From Panulirus ornatus (taxonomy: Eukaryota; Arthropoda; Malacostraca; Decapoda; Palinuridae): 64,000 bases of DNA. Every line of letters begins with the position of its first letter. Positions within the stretch are counted from its first letter, which is position 1. Shown here piece after piece: positions 1-13,800 of the stretch. Under the pieces are notes generated by a model, which saw only the letters and a program-made list of their open reading frames with translations, did not search any database and had not been told where the DNA came from. The translations under genes were made by a program, and so were the position numbers. Location of the stretch: positions 23,742,055 through 23,806,054 of the forward strand of contig NC_092241.1 of the NCBI RefSeq assembly GCF_036320965.1, given 5' to 3'.

Positions 1-1298
1 CTGGAACTGTTACTGAGTCGTCCAACTGACAGATTAAGTAGCAACAAGACGCGGTTACGTCACCGCAATTATCACATCACATATATGAGTGAGACAGTGC
101 AGAGCTCGGTGCATACATGGTGTTGCACAGTAAGAAAGTGGACAACATGTGACCAGAATGAAATGGTACGCGTGGCACACACTGTGTAACTTCCCACACC
201 CGGTCAGAACACTCTTAACTTGACCCTACACAGAATGAATGACCATACCTCCCACTCGAGCCAGGGCCAACCAGTGGTCGCCGTCAACATATAGCGGTTT
301 CATGGCACGACAACCCAGTATCTACAACCTGAAACCGAAGGTCAAGATACACAGGAGAGTCACAGATCCAGCAGTACGTAATTCTAAACAGTGGTTTGCT
401 CGGGCATTCCTGGGGTTAAAGTTAAGTATGAATGAAGAAGAAACTGAATGTGACAACAGAGTTAGCATCATCGTAAAAGTCTGCCATGTCTTCTTCCTTG
501 AGAAACCATGAGATAACACTCTCCCTAACGATCAGGATCCACGAACGAGACCAACACTAACCTCTATCTGGAAGGCGTCGTACTGCCCGACCAGGCAACG
601 ACACCTGCTCAGCCAGCCAGTGTGGGGAAGCTGAGGAAGTTGAGCGGTTTGAAACACGTACATCCCCCCGGGCCAAGATAACAACCGCCCTATGAAGAAG
701 CAACCCTGCTCATACACAGTGCCTTATCCTCACAAGCACAGGAAGACCGAGTGGTGTGAGTTGCGTGTTGTCGTCAAGTGTGAGGAGGGGATGTTTGTGG
801 ACTGAGAGATAGCAGCCCAAGTGTTGGTGAAAGGGAAAGAAAAGACACTTGACAGCCATGGAAGTGTTGGTTTTCTGTGCAGCGATCTTTAACTCTCCCG
901 TATATAGACTTGAAATCATTAATGTCACTCTGACTTCAAAGAAATCTGAAATGCGGGGAATAACACGAAAAAATGTTGGCTGTTGTTTGAGAATAAGTAG
1001 TGTTGTCGACTCCCACGGAGGGAGCTGCACCGACTCTAAGAATTCATGAAAGACAAGAGCAAAACACACGTATTTTGTGGCGTTTATGAATAAGTTTCTC
1101 TTCGACGAAATCTTTTTGTGTTTTTGTTGAGATTACCGAAGGTTCCTAAACACAGGATACGACGCTCATACTGAAGTCATCTACCTCGACCATGGTTAAG
1201 TAAGAATTTCCCTTAACTCTTCACTTCTTTGAATGGAAATCGCGAGAGTTGGTCCAGCCATCAGTGAGAACCAATATCTTTTCCCTTTTGTTTGGCAG

Positions 1299-1470
1299 GA
1301 AATTTGAGCAACGAAACAAACTTGCCTGATAAGCTGTCGTGCCCAGGAGAGGCAACTTCCTCGACCCGTCTCAACTCGAGACTTTCTCAAGTTAACACAC
1401 ACAACCCTCTAGTCTCTAAGATCTTTTCCATGCCCGATTCTATAGAAGTGTTGACTAACTGGCGTTCAAG
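1299..1470 (+). other. Candidate internal exon (unrecognised)
   Basis: A 172-bp stretch is open in one frame (the frame of the ATG at 1292) and bounded by good splice-like signals. Upstream is a pyrimidine-rich tract ending tttggcag at 1298; downstream is ttcaag followed by gtatgt at 1471. The frame would read G-N-L-S-N-E-T-N-L-P-D at the start and end V-L-T-N-W-R-S-R. I recognise no domain. Its length is not a multiple of three, so it would change phase. Chance is a real alternative, since another candidate lies nearby on the opposite strand. Confidence 0.25.
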
Positions 1471-1641
1471 GTATGTTGTATATCATTATAATGTGTCTCA
1501 GTCACCCGTAGGAAGAAGGTGTATTTCTCTGCCATAAACAAAGAAAACGTAGTACTAAGAAATGTTTGTGGTATGTGATGAGATAAAAAAAAAAATAACT
1601 CATTTTACACAGTAAGGCTTCTGTCTTGTGTTTACTTTCAC

Positions 1642-1819
1642 CTGGATCGTTTTTTCATAGTCAAATTCTCGTGATGGCAGCGCAGGGTTCTTATTCTCTT
1701 CATCCTCAGTGTTGTCTATCTGAAGTATGAGATATTGAGTTAAAAAGAACTCATAATGACGCTGATTCAGACCAATGATTTCCATAGCAACGTTCATAAT
1801 CACTGGGTCACAAATAATC
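1642..1819 (-). other. Candidate exon, weakly cadherin-like
   Basis: On the minus strand a frame stays open between an acceptor-like ccaaaattcag (just above 1819) and a donor-like ccag/gtgaaagt (just below 1642). The translation contains D-P-V-I-M, then L-I-L-Q-I-D-N-T, and S-R-E-F-D-Y-E, which loosely recalls an extracellular cadherin repeat. The calcium-binding motifs are not convincingly in the usual order, so I do not assign the family. It may be a chance open frame. Confidence 0.2.
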
Positions 1820-2041
1820 CTGAATTTTGGATGAATTATTTTTTTTTTCTTTTCAATAATCGCTGAGTGCAGTAGCAGCCAACCATGAGACACTGCTCGT
1901 TGTTGTGCGCTTCGGTAATGTACGTCAATAATACGATGATTGGATTATTCCTTTGAGAGGTTGGCTGAAGGTTAGAGAGACTTTTAGTAATTCTACGAAG
2001 CCATTGTTGTTGATGCAAACATACCTTGTGATGATAGAGGC

Positions 2042-2166
2042 ATGAAACAGGATACTATCTACACCATCTACACCATCTACAGGATACCATCTACATCATC
2101 TACAGGATACCATCTACATCGTCTACAGAATACTATCTACTCCGTCTGCAGGATACTATCTACACC
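2042..2166. repeat. 23-bp minisatellite, left block
   Basis: About five units of a 23-bp repeat built from ctacaggatac and catctacacc segments. It is the same unit as the large array from 3343 onward; the CR1 insertion at 2167-3342 separates the two blocks. The open frame starting at 2042 runs from this repeat into the CR1 reverse transcriptase, so its N-terminus is repeat-derived. Confidence 0.9.
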
Positions 2167-3342
2167 TCACATGAGACATTTACATAAAGCACACGGAATC
2201 GATAACGAACTCTGTACATGGATCAGAGACTGGCTTACCGGGAGAATGCAACGTGTAGCATTAAACAGCGAAGCCTCAGGTTGGCCAGACGTAACGATTG
2301 GTGTGCCACAGGGGTCGATCCTGGGTCCAAGTCTTTTCATAATATACATTAATGACCTAGAACTCGGTCTCATATCTAAGATCTCTAAATTTGCTGACGA
2401 TACTAAACTAGGAGGTAGAGCTGTAACCAGGCGGGACTGCGAAATGATTCAAAGAGAACTTAACTTACTAGCAGAGTGGTCAGACAGATGGCAAATGAAG
2501 TTTAATGTATACAAATGTAGTTATGCATTTTGGAAACAAGAATATACGTTACGACTACAAACTATTCGGGAACTCTCTAAGATAAGTGATGAATAGGACC
2601 AAGGTGTTGTCGTAGCAATAATCTAAAATACACTAAACATGTGTCAAGCAGCAAGTAAAAAAGGCAACCAAATGTTGGGTTTCATAACCAGGAACATAGA
2701 TTACCAGACACCAGAAACTATTCTCACACTTTATCATTCTCTAGTAAGACCACATCTTGAATATGGAGTCCATGTTTGGTCCCCAAACTATAAGAAAGAC
2801 GAGGAAGAAATTAAAGCAAGTACAAAAAAGCGCGACAAAATTGAACCAATCCCTTAGAAATCTGGCTAACGAAGACAGGCAACTTAATCCAAGTGTTCAA
2901 AACTCTGAACAAGTTCGGAAAAGGAAATCACGAAAACGTTTTCGAAGTACAAGAAAATACGGTTACCAGGACAATAGAATAAAACTCAAAGCTAAAAGTT
3001 GTATTACACACGTGGGAAAAAGCTTCTTTTCTTACAGGTGGAATAAGTTACCATCAGATTCCTAAGACCATAAATACCTTCAAAAGTCGTTTAGAAAAAT
3101 ATTTTATAAATTCAGGTATACTCTGAGAAACGCCAGAAATAAACTGTAGAAACGACAACGGAAACAGGGAGAGTAATAGGCTAATGTGCAGCAGCGGGGA
3201 GTCGCTGATAACTTAAAAAACTGCTGAGTGGAATTATTTTCTTGTCAAGTTAAAATCCTGTTTCCTTTCTTTTTAACAGACAACCCAGTCGTTGGCCAAT
3301 CAGGCCTCCTGTTGTCTGGACTTCTCATGTAAATTCATGTAA
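2167..3342 (+). mobile_element. CR1-like non-LTR retrotransposon, 5'-truncated, degenerate
   Basis: The 3' part of a CR1-like LINE interrupts the 23-bp array. At 2167-2596 the translation carries the reverse transcriptase palm: G-V-P-Q-G-S-I-L-G-P (motif B region), then S-K-F-A-D-D-T-K-L-G with the catalytic aspartates, then a W-S-D-R-W-Q-M-K-F-N-V segment. A frame break near 2590 separates it from 2639-3065, which carries L-V-R-P-H-L-E-Y-G-V and the C-terminal V-G-K-S-F-F-S-Y-R-W-N-K-L-P tail. The element ends near 3342 in a short repeated motif, catgtaaattcatgtaaa, comparable to the short 3' terminal repeats known for CR1. No endonuclease or ORF1 is present. Inactive. Confidence 0.85.
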
Positions 3343-6300
3343 ATCTACAGCACACTATCCACACCATCACCAGCACACTATCTCCAATATCTACAGGATT
3401 CCATCTTCACCATCTACAGGATTCCATCTTCATCTACAGGATGCCATCTACACCATCTACAAGATACCATTTACACCATCGACAGGATACTATCTACATC
3501 ATCTACAGGATACTATCTACATCATCTACAGGATACCATCTACACCTTCTACAGGATACCATCTACATCATCTACAGGATACCATCTACACCTTCTACAG
3601 GATACTATCTACATCATCTACAGGATACCATCTACACCTTCTACAGGATACTATCTACACCAGCTACACGATACTATCTACACCATCTACAGGATACTAT
3701 CTACACCATCTACAGGATACTATCTAAACCATCTACAGGATACCATCTACACCATCGACAGGATACTATCTACATCATCTACAGGATACCATCTACACCT
3801 TCTACAGGATACCATCTACACCTTCTACAGGATACTATCTACATCATCTACAGGATACTATCTACATCATCTACAGGATACCATCTACGCCTTCTACAGG
3901 GTACTATCTAAACCATCTACAGGATACCATTTACTCCATCGACAGGATACTATCTACATCATCTACAAGATACTATCTACATCATCTACAGGATACCATC
4001 TACACCTTCTACAGGATACCATCTACACCTTCTACAGGATACTATCTACACCTTCTACAGGATACCATCTACACCTTCTACAGGATACTATCTACATCAT
4101 CTACAGGATACCATCTACACCTTCTACAGGATACCATCTACACCTTCTACAGGATACTATCTACACCTTCTACAGGATACCATCTACACCTTCTACAGGA
4201 TACTATCTACATCATCTACAGGATACCATATACACCTTCTACAGGATACTATCTACACCAGCTACACGATACTATCTACACCATCTACAGGATACTATCT
4301 AAACCATCTACAGGATACCATCTACACCATCGACAGGATACTATCTACATCATCTACAGGATACCATCTACACCTTCTACAGGATACCATCTACACCTTC
4401 TACAGGATACTATCTACATCATCTACAGGATACTATCTACATCATCTACAGGTTACCATCTAAACCTTCTACAGGATACCATCTACACCTTCTACAGGAT
4501 ACTATCTACACCTTCTACAGGATACCATCTACACCTTCTACAGGATACTATCTACATCATCTACAGGATACCATCTACACCTTCTACAGGATACTATCTA
4601 CATCATCTACAGGATACCATCTACACCTTCTACAGGATACCATCTACACCTTCTACTGGATACTATCTACATCATCTACAGGATACCATCTACACCTTCT
4701 ACAGGATACTATCTACACCAGCTACACGATACTATCTACACCATCTACAGGATACTATCTACACCATCTACAGGATACTATCTAAACCATCTACAGGATA
4801 CCATCTACACCATCGACAGGATACTATCTACATCATCTACAGGATACTATCTACACCTTCTACAGGATACTATCTACACCAGCTACAGGATACCATCTAC
4901 ACCATCTACAGGATACTATCTACATCATCTACAGGATACCATCTACACCTTCTACAGGATACTATCTACACCATCTACAGGATACCATCTACACCTTCTA
5001 CAGGGTACTATCTACATCATCTACAGGATACCATCTACACCATCTACAGGATGCTATCTACATCATCTACAGGATACCATCTACACCATCGACAGGATAC
5101 TATCTACATCATCTACAGGATACCATCTACACCTTCTACAGGATACTATCTACACCATCTACAGGATACTATCTCCACCATCTACGGGATACCATCTACA
5201 CTATCTACAGGATATCATCTACACCATCTACAGGATACTATCTACACCATAAACAGGACACTATCTACATCATCTACAGGATACTACCTACATCATCTAC
5301 AGGATACCATCTACAAAATCCACAGGATGCCATCTACCCCATCTACATTATACCATCTACACAATCTACAGGATACCATCTACACCATCTACAGGATACT
5401 ATCTACATATACAGGATACTATCTACATCATCTACAGGATACTATCTACATCATCTACAGGATACCATCGACACCATCCACAGGATACTTTCTACACCAT
5501 CTACAGGATGCAATTTACACCATCTACAGGATAATATCTACATCATCTACACGATGTTATCTGCATCATCTACAGGATGCCATCTACACCATCTGCAGGA
5601 CACCATCTACACCATCTACAGGATGCCATCTACAGGATACCATCTACAGGATACCATCTACACCATCCGCAGGATACTGTCTACACCATCTACAGGATGC
5701 TATCTACACCATCTACAGGATACTATCTACATCATCTCCAGGATACTATCTACATCATCTACAGGATACCTTCTACACCATCTACAGGATATCATCTACA
5801 TCATCTACAGGATACCATCTACACCATCTACAAGATACTATCTACACCATCTACAGGACGCCATCTGCACCATCTACAGGATACCATCTACACCATCTAC
5901 AGGATACAGTCTACATCATCTATAGGATACCATCTACACCATCTACATGATACTATTTACACCATCTACAGGATACTATCTACACCATCTGCAGGATGCT
6001 ATCTACACCATCTCCAGGATACTATCTGCATCATCTACAGGATATCGTCTTCACCATCCACAGGATACCATCTACATCATGTACAGGATACTATCTACAT
6101 CATCTTCAGAATACTATCTACGCCATCTACAGGATACTATCTACGCCATCTACAGGATACCATCTACACCATCTAAAGGATACCATCTACACCATCTCCA
6201 GGATACTATCTATATCATCTACAGGATACCATCTACACCATCTACAGGATACCATCTACATCATCTACAGGATACCATTCACACCATCTCTAGGATGCTG

Positions 6301-7433
6301 TCTACACCATCTACAGGATACTATCTACACCATCTACAGGATACCATCTACACCATCTCCAGGATACTATCTACATCATCTACAGGATACCATCTACACC
6401 ATCTACAGGATACTATCTACACCATCTACAGGATACCATCTACACCATCTATACCATCTACAGGACATCATCTACACCATCTACAGAATACCATCTATAC
6501 CATCTACAGGATACTATCTACACCATCTACAGGATACCATCTACACCATCTACAGGATATCACCCAAACCATCTTCAGGGTGCTATCTACATCATCTACA
6601 GGATACTGTCTACATCATCTATAGGATACCATCTACACCATCTACAGGATACCATCTGCACCATATACATGATAGTATTTACACCATCTACAGGATTCCA
6701 TCTACACCATCAACAGGATGTTAACTACATCATCTACTGGATACTATCTACATTATCTACAGGAAACTATTTACGCCATCTACAGGATTCGATCTACACC
6801 ATCTACAAGATACCATCCACACCGTCTCCAGGATACTATCTACATCATCTACAGGATACCATCTACACCATCTACAGGACACCATCTACAGGATATCATT
6901 TACACCATCTCCAGGATGCTTTCTACACCATCTACAGGATACTATCTACACCATCTACAGGACACCATCTACAGGATACCATCTACACCATCTACTCCAA
7001 CTACAGGACATCATCTATACCATCTACAGAATACCATCTCTACCATCTACAGGATACTATCTACACCACCTACAGGATACCATCTACACCATCTACAGAA
7101 TATCATCTACACCTTCTACAGGATACCATCTACACCATCTACAGGATACTATTTACACCATATACAGGATATCATCTACACCATCTACAGGATACTATCT
7201 ACATCATCTACAGGATACCATCTACACCATCTACAGGATACCATCTACACGATCTCCAGGATACCATCTACATCATCTACAGGATACCATCTACACCATC
7301 TACAGGATACCATCTACATCATCTACAGCATACTATCTACACCATCTACAGGATTCCATCTACATCATCTACAGGATACCATCTACACCATCTACAGGAT
7401 ACCATCTACACGATCTCCAGGATACTATCTACA
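3343..7433. repeat. 23-bp minisatellite, main array (~178 units)
   Basis: About 4.1 kb of a 23-bp unit alternating ctacaggatac(c/t)a with tctacacc/tctacatc segments. Higher-order variation is visible: ccttctac variants dominate 3540-5000 and ccatctac variants dominate 5050-7430. The unit has no stop codon in the plus-strand frames, and 23 is not a multiple of 3, so three units encode a 23-residue peptide repeat and overlapping long open frames appear. These are not genes. The array changes abruptly to a different 23-bp unit at about 7434. Confidence 0.95.
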
Positions 7434-10165
7434 ACATGAACACTGTGGGGTGGAGAACATGAACACTGTGGGGTGGAGAACATGAACACTGTGGGGTGGA
7501 GAACATGGACACTGTGGGGTGGAGAACATGAACACTGGGGAGTGGAGAGCATGGACACTGTGGGGTGGAGAACATGAACACTGTGGGCTGGATAACATGA
7601 ACACTGTGGCGTGGAGAACATGAACACTGTGGGATAGAGAACATGGAAACTGTGGGGTGGAGAACATGGAAACTGTGGGTTGGAGAACTTGAACACTGTG
7701 GGATGGAGAACATGAACACTATGGGGTGGAGAACATGGACACTGTGGGCTGGATAACATGAATAATGTGGGGTGGAGAACATCAGCACTGTGGGATGGAG
7801 AACATGAACACCGTGTGGTGGAGAATATGAACACTGTGGGATGGAGAACATGAACACTAAGGTGTGGAGAACATGGACACTGTGGGCTGTATAACATGAA
7901 CACTGTGGGGTGCAGAACATGAACACTGTGGGATAGAGAACATGAACACTGTGGGGTGGAGAACATGGACACTGTGGGGTGGAGAACATGTGGACACTGT
8001 GGGGTGGAGAACATGAACACTATGGGGTGGAGAACATGGACACTGTGGGCTGGATAACATGAACACTGTGGGATGGAGAATATGAACACTGTGGGATGGA
8101 GAACATGAAGACTGTGGGGTGGAGAATATGAAAACTGTGGGATGGAGAACATGGACACTGTGGGATGGAGAACATGGACACTTTGTGCTGGAGAACATGA
8201 GCACTGCGGTGTGGAGAACATAAACACTGTCGGATGGAGAACATGGACACAGTGGGATGGAGAACATGGACACTCAGGGCTGGAGTACATGAAATAAATG
8301 TTGGGTGAGAACATGAACACTGTGGGGGTAGAACATGGACACTGTGAGGTGGAGAACATGGACACTCTGGGCTGGAGAACATGAAACTGTGGGTGGAGAA
8401 TGGACACTGTGGGCTGGAGAACATGAACACTGTGGGTGAACATGAATACTGTGGGGTGGAGAACATGGACACTGCGGGGAGTAGAACATGGACACTATGG
8501 GCTGGAGAACATGAACACTCTGGGCTGGAGAACATGAACACTGTGGGGTAGAGAACATGAACACTGTGGGGTGGAGAACATGGACACTGTGGGTTGAAGA
8601 ACATGAACACTAAGGGGCTGGAGAACATGAACACTGTGGGGTGGGGAACATGGACACTCTGGGGTGGAGAACATGAACACTGTGGGGTGGAGAACATGGA
8701 CACTGTGGGTTGTAGAACATGGACACTGTTGGGTGGTGAATATGGACACCGTGGGGTGAAGAAAATGAACACTAAGGGGCTGGAGAACATGAACATTATG
8801 GGGTGGAGAACATGAACACTGGGGTGGAAAATATGAACACTGTGGGGTGAGGAACATGAACACTGTGGGGTGAGGGGCATGGACACTGTGGGTTGGAGAA
8901 CATGGACACTGTGGGGTGGAGAACATGGACACTGTGGGTTGGAGAACATGAACACTATGGGGTGGAGAATATGGACACTGTTGGCTGGATAACATGAATA
9001 CTGTGGGTGGAGAATATGAACACTGTGGGATGGAGAATATGAACACTTTGGGGTGGAGAACATGAACACTATGAGGTGGAGAACATGAAAACTGTGGGAT
9101 GGAGAACATGAACACTGTGGGGTGGAGAACATGGACACTTTGGGCTGGAGAACATGAACACTATGGTGTGAAGAACATAAACACTGTGGGATGGAGAACA
9201 TGGATACTGTGGGATGGAAAACATGGACAGTGTGGCGTGGAGAACTTGGACACTGTGGGGTGGAGAACATGGACAATGTGGGATAGAGAACATGAACTCT
9301 GTGGGGTGGAGAACATGGACACTGTGGGGTGGAGAACATGAACACTATGGGGTGGAGAACATGGACGCTTTGGGCTGGAGCACATGAACACTGTGACGTA
9401 GAGAACATGAACACTGTGGGATGGAGAACATTCGCACTGTGGGATGGAGAACATGAACACTGTGGGGTGGAGGACATGGACACTGTGGGTTGGAGAACAT
9501 GAACACTGTGGTGTGGAGAACATGAACACTGTGGGGTGGAGAACATGGACACTGCGGGATGGAGAACATGAACACTGTGGTGTGGAGAACATGAACACTT
9601 TGGGGTGGAGAACATGGACACTGTGGGATGGAGAACATGAACACTGTGGGATGGAGAACATGGACACTGTTGAGTGGAGAACATGGACACTGTGGGGTGG
9701 AGAACATTGACACTCTGGGCTGGAGAACATGAATACTGTGGGGTGGAGAACATGAACTCTGTGGCTGGTAGAACATGGACACTGTGGGGTGGAGAACATG
9801 GACACTCTGGGCTGGAGAACATGAACATTGTGGGTGGAGAACATGAATACTGTGGGGTGGAGAACATGGACACTGTGGGGGGTAGAACATACACACTCTG
9901 GGCTGGAGAACATGAACACTCTGGGATGGAGAACATGAACACTGTGGGGAGGAGAACATGGACACTGAGGGGTGGAGAACATGGACACTGTGGGTTGAAG
10001 AACATGAACACTAAGGGGCTGGAGAACATGAACATTGTGGGGTGGAGAACATGGACACTGTGGGGTGGAGAACATGAACACTGTGTGGTGGAGAACATGG
10101 ACACTGTGGGTTGGAGAACATGGACACTGTTGGGTGGAGAACATGAACACTGTTGGGTGGAGAAC
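7434..10165. repeat. Second 23-bp minisatellite (~119 units)
   Basis: About 2.7 kb of a different 23-bp unit (aacactgtggggtggag + aacatg, with tggaca and gggctggag variants). It starts directly at the end of the previous array, within ctatctacaacatgaac, without unique sequence between them. The minus strand lacks stops over long distances, giving Cys/Ser/Pro/His-rich open frames of up to 732 codons; these are repeat artefacts. Units with deletions or a single base lost are common at 8280-8460. Confidence 0.95.
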
Positions 10166-10427
10166 ATGGTCTGCTGTAAGTGCATGAAGTTGCCATGTAA
10201 AATTCTGCTGTAAGGCATTGAGAATCATAGATTCCATTAATATTTCAAAACAAATACAATGTTTTTAATGTAGCCACAAGGCTGGAGGTATCGCCTATTA
10301 CCTCACTGAACATGAGAGGTTCCAACTCTAAGTAAAAACATCACAACACACGAGCAGGCAGGCGACACTTTCTCCTAAGACATTCAGCATTGTTATCAGA
10401 TGTTTAGATTCTATACAGTTCCTTCAG
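10166..10427. other. Short unique spacer between arrays
   Basis: AT-rich, non-repetitive sequence between the 23-bp array and a small 22-bp repeat. No gene or transposon signature was recognised. Confidence 0.5.
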
Positions 10428-10532
10428 GACTGATTTACTGCCATCTAGCAGGTGATTTACTGCCATCTAGCAGGTGATTTACAGCCATCTAGCAGGCGAT
10501 TTACTGCCATCTAGCAGGTGATTTACAGCCAT
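10428..10532. repeat. 22-bp tandem repeat, 4-5 copies
   Basis: The unit is gatttactgccatctagcag plus gt, with cagcc and aggcg variants. It is small and imperfect and lies about 270 bp upstream of the 42/45-bp array. Confidence 0.85.
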
Positions 10533-10809
10533 CAAGTGTTGTGCAATCCATTCATCTTTGTATGATCTGGGATCGAACCCACAATCATTTGAATGACAGC
10601 CAGCGTGTTGCTCCAAGCACCACCTCTACCTTCAAAACTTATTCATCTCACACGACATATTCTATGGTCCATAACTCCCTTACGTCACATCTCGTTGTGG
10701 GCGTTCAGCACTGTAAACCAACACTAAAGACAACGAAGAATTTGATGTCTATATAAACAATTCACCAGTGCGTGACCTGAATTCAAGCTGGGGATCAGTT
10801 GTATGACGA

Positions 10810-13800
10810 CCTGTCAGCTGGTGCTGCTGTCCAGCTGGGTCCTGGTGCTGCTGCTGTACACTACCAACACTCACAAACTCTGGGTCCTGGTGCTGCTGTA
10901 CACTACCAACACTCACACACCCTGGGTCCTGGTGCTGCTGCTGTCCACTACCAACACTCACACACCATGTGTCCTGGTGCTGCTGCTGTCAACTACCAAC
11001 ACTCACACACCCTGGGTCCTGGTGCTGCTGTACACTACCAACACTCACACACCCTGGGTCCTGGTGCTGCTGCTGTACACTACCAACACTCACACATCCT
11101 GGGTCCTGGTGCTGCTGTTGTCCACTACCAACACTCACACACCCTGGGTCCTGGTGCTGCTGTACACTACCAACACTCTCACACCCTGGGTCCTGGTGCT
11201 GCTGCTGTCCACTACCAACACTCACACACCCTGGGTCCTGGTGCTGCTGTACACTACCAACACACACACCCTGGGCCCTGGTGCTGCTGCTGTCCACTAC
11301 CAACACTCACACACCCTGGGTCCTGGTGCTGCTGCTGTACATTACCAACACTCACACACCCTGGGTCCTGGTGCTGCTCCTGTCCACTACCAACACTCAC
11401 ACACCCTGGGTCCTGGTGCTGCTGCTGTCCACTACCAACACTCAAACACCCTGGGTCCTGGTGCTGCTGCTGTCCACTACCAACACTCACACATCCTTGG
11501 TCCTGGTGCTGCTGCTGTCCACTACCAACACTCACACACCCTGGGTCCTGGTGCTGCTGCTGTACACTACCAACACTCACACACCCTGGGTCCTGGTGCT
11601 GCTGCTGTCCACTACCAACACTCACACACCCTGGGTCCTGGTGCTGCTGCTGTCCACTACCAACACTCACACACCCTGGGTCCTGGTGATGCTGCTGTCC
11701 ACTACCAACACTCACACACCCTGGGTCCTAGTGCTGCTGCTGTCCACTACCAACACTCACACATCCTGGGTCCTGGTGCTGCTGTCCACTACCAACACTC
11801 TCACACCCTGGGTCCTGGTGATGCTGCTGTCCACTACCAACACTCACACACCCTGGGTCCTGGTGCTGCTGCTGTCCACTACCAACACTCACACACCCTG
11901 GGTCCTGGTGCTGCTGCTGTACACTACCAACACTCACACACCCTGGGTCCTGGTGCTGCTGCTGTCCACTACCAACACTCACACACCCTGGGTCCTGGTG
12001 CTGCTGCTGTCCACTACCAACACTCACACACCCTGGGTCCTGGTGCTGCTCTACACTACCAACACTCACACACCCTGGGTCCTGGTGCTGTTGTACACTA
12101 CCAACACTCACACACCCTGGGTACTGGTGCTGCTGTACACTACCATCACTCACACACCCTGGGTCCTGGTGCTGCTGTACACTACCAACACTCACACACC
12201 CTGAGTCCTGGTGCTGCTGTAAACTACCAACACTCACACACCCTGGGTCCTGGTGCTGCTGTACACTACCAACACTCACACACCCTGGGTCCTGGTGCTG
12301 CTGTACACTACCATCACTCACACACCCTGTGCCCTGGTGCTGCTGCTGTCCACTACCAACACTCACACACCGTGGCTCCTGGTGCTGCTGCTGTCCACTA
12401 CCAACACTCACACACCCTGGGTCCTAGTGCTGCTGCTGTCCACTACCAACACTCGCACACCCTGTGTACTGGTGCTGCTACTGTCCACTACCAACACTCA
12501 CACACCCTGAGTACTGGTGCTGCTGTACACTACCAACACTCACACACCCTGGGTCCTGGTGCTGCTGTACACTACCAACACTCACACACCCTGGGTACTG
12601 GTGCTGCTGTACACTACCAACACTCACACACCCTGGGTCCTGGTGCTGCTGTACACTACCAACACACACACCCTGGGTCCTGGTGCTGCTGTACACTACC
12701 AACACTCACACACCCTGGGTCCTTGTGCTGCTGCTGTCCACTACCAACACTCACACATCCTGGGTCCTGGTGCTGCTGTACACTACCAACACTCACACAC
12801 CCTGGGTCCTGGTGCTGCTGTACACTACCAACACTCACACACCCTGGCTCCTGGTGCTGCTGCTGTACACTACCAACACTCACACACCCTGGGTCCTGGT
12901 GCTGCTGTACACTACCAACACTCACACACCCTGGGTCCTGGTGCTGCTGCTGTCCACTACCAATACTCACACATCCTGGGTCCTGCTGCTGCTGTACACT
13001 ACCAACACTCACATCCTGGATCCTGGTGCTGCTGCTGTCTACTACCAACACTCACACACCCTGGCTCCTGGTGCTGTTGTACACTACCAACACTCACACA
13101 CCCTGGGTCCTTGTGTTGCTGTCCACTACCAACAAACACACCCTGGGTCCTGGTGCTGCTGTATACTACCAACACTCACACACCCTGGGTCCTGCTGCTG
13201 CTGTACACTACCAACACTCACACACCCTAGGTCCTGGTGCTGCTGCTGTCCACTACCAACACTCACACACCCTGGGTCCTGGTGCTGGTGTACACTACCA
13301 ACACTCACACACCCTGGATCCTGCTGCTGCTGTACACTACAAACACACACACCCTGGGTCCTGGTGCTGCTGCTGTCCACTACCAACACACAAACACCCT
13401 GGCTCCTGGTGCTGCTGCTGTCCACTACCAACACTCACACACCCTGGGTCCTGGTGTTGCTGCTGTCCACTACCAACACTCACACACCCTGGGTCCTGGT
13501 GCTGCTGTACACTACCAACACTCACACACCCTGGCTCCTGGTGCTGCTGTACACTACCAACACTCACACACCCTGGGTCCTGGTGCTGCTGTACACTACC
13601 AACACTCACACACCCTGGGTCCTGGTGCTGCTGCTGTCCACTACCAACAATCACACACCATGGGTCCTGGTGCTGCTGCTGTCCACTACCAATACTCACA
13701 CATCCTGGGTCCTGCTGCTGCTGTACACTACCCACACTCACATCCTGGATCCTGGTGCTGCTGCTGTCTACTACCAACACTCACACATCCTGGGTCCTGG

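Larger units (their letters stand above)
1..2041. other. Low-repeat leading region, no gene recognised
   Basis: No tandem repeat or transposon relic was recognised in this stretch. Open frames are short and match nothing I know. The only gene-like signals are two candidate exons, 1299-1470 on the plus strand and 1642-1819 on the minus strand, listed separately. Short A or T runs lie near 1586 and 1840. This is the longest stretch before the minisatellites begin and the best place in the first 40 kb to look for host sequence. Confidence 0.5.

Noticed and set aside
7406..10237. Long Cys/Ser/Pro/His-rich minus-strand frames (up to 732 codons)
   Set aside because: They are produced by a stop-free 23-bp unit and overlap in three frames with the same 23-residue period.
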